Positions 25,501-26,032 of a DNA stretch of 26,032 nt are shown here, piece after piece. The stretch's first letter is position 1, and every line of letters starts with the position of its first letter. Below the pieces are notes generated by a model. The model was not told the origin of the DNA and did no database searches. It saw only the letters and a program-made list of their open reading frames with translations. Origin of the DNA: JALYUA01 sp038229875. Its GTDB lineage: Bacteria; Acidobacteriota; Thermoanaerobaculia; UBA5066; Gp7-AA6. A program made the translations under genes and the position numbers. The stretch lies in assembly GCA_038229875.1 (NCBI GenBank), contig JBBROA010000057.1:1-26032 (forward strand). The letters are read 5' to 3'.

Positions 25501-26032
25501 GAGTCCTTGATGTGCGCGCTCTGGGCCAGGTCCCACAGGATGAAATCGAGGCCCGGGCTTCCGGCGGCGGCGGCGGCGGCGGAAGGTGCCGGAGCGGCCG
25601 ATGCGGCAGGGAGCGTGTTTTCGCGGCTGGCGACGTCCTGCGCGATCCGGTCGGAGGCCTCTAGCGACAGGTAATACGTCTCCGAGCCGTGCGCTCCCAC
25701 CGCGCGGGAAGAGTTCGCGTGCACGGAGAGGAACAGATCCGCCTTCTCGTGATTCGCGACGGCGGTGCGGTCGTCGAGTGAGATGACGGCGTCCGACTCA
25801 CGCGTCATGAGGACGCGGCACGAGAGGAGGCGCGGCAGCGCGGAAGCGACGCGCCGTGCGATCTGGAGCGTCGCGTCTTTCTCCTGGAGTCCGCCGGGAC
25901 CAATCGCCCCGGTCTCCGTTCCTCCGTGGCCGGCATCGATGACCACAGTCCACGCGGGCGTCGGCACGGGAGCGGGATCGGGCGCGGAGGGTAGCGTCGA
26001 AGACGCGGCGGCGCGTCCGATCTCGATGACGA

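Overview
High-GC bacterial chromosome segment. The efflux operon with an outer-membrane lipoprotein channel implies a Gram-negative envelope. Stop/start overlaps of four bases and GTG or TTG starts are frequent. The content (RND efflux, GerMN protein next to RNase PH, a UGA-containing ArsC-fold protein, a two-ATP-grasp amidoligase cluster) fits Acidobacteriota or another soil or sediment lineage, but no marker fixes the phylum, so that placement is a guess. No phage, transposase or CRISPR array was seen.

Layout. 1-440: a gene-free, strongly structured leader with four successive hairpins behind a promoter-like site. 441-4153: two polytopic membrane proteins of the GT39/ArnT type, joined by an ATGA overlap. 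4110-4200: heptad repeats at the convergent junction. 4192-13278 (minus): a complete tripartite RND efflux operon (adaptor mdtA-like, pumps mdtB- and mdtC-like, NodT/OprM-type channel), every junction a 4-base overlap. 13279-13674: leader of that operon plus the terminator of the next gene. 13675-15368 (minus): a SAM methyltransferase, an unclear small reading frame and a DoxX-family membrane protein, the last divergent from an HxlR-type regulator (15448-15858). 15873-17003 (minus): membrane-anchored metallo-beta-lactamase-fold hydrolase. 17250-17324 (minus): tRNA-Pro(TGG). 17345-17674 (minus): small membrane protein.

17795-23260: probable small-molecule or peptide amidation cluster. On the minus strand run a RimK-like ATP-grasp ligase with a long Gly/Pro/Ser tail, a GCS2 carboxylate-amine ligase, an M29-type metallo-aminopeptidase and a second, divergent ATP-grasp-like protein. 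An alpha/beta-hydrolase esterase converges on them. A good promoter (23317-23345) precedes the operon. Two amide-forming enzymes, a peptidase and an esterase suggest synthesis and trimming of an unknown peptide-like compound.

23387-23716 (plus): an ArsC/thioredoxin-fold protein whose frame contains an in-frame TGA exactly where the first Cys of a CxxC motif should be, followed by a bacterial-SECIS-like hairpin. It is very probably a selenoprotein. 23836-26032 (minus): rph, a GerMN-domain protein whose membrane anchor and domain lie in different frames, and an N-acetylmuramoyl-L-alanine amidase cut by the window edge.
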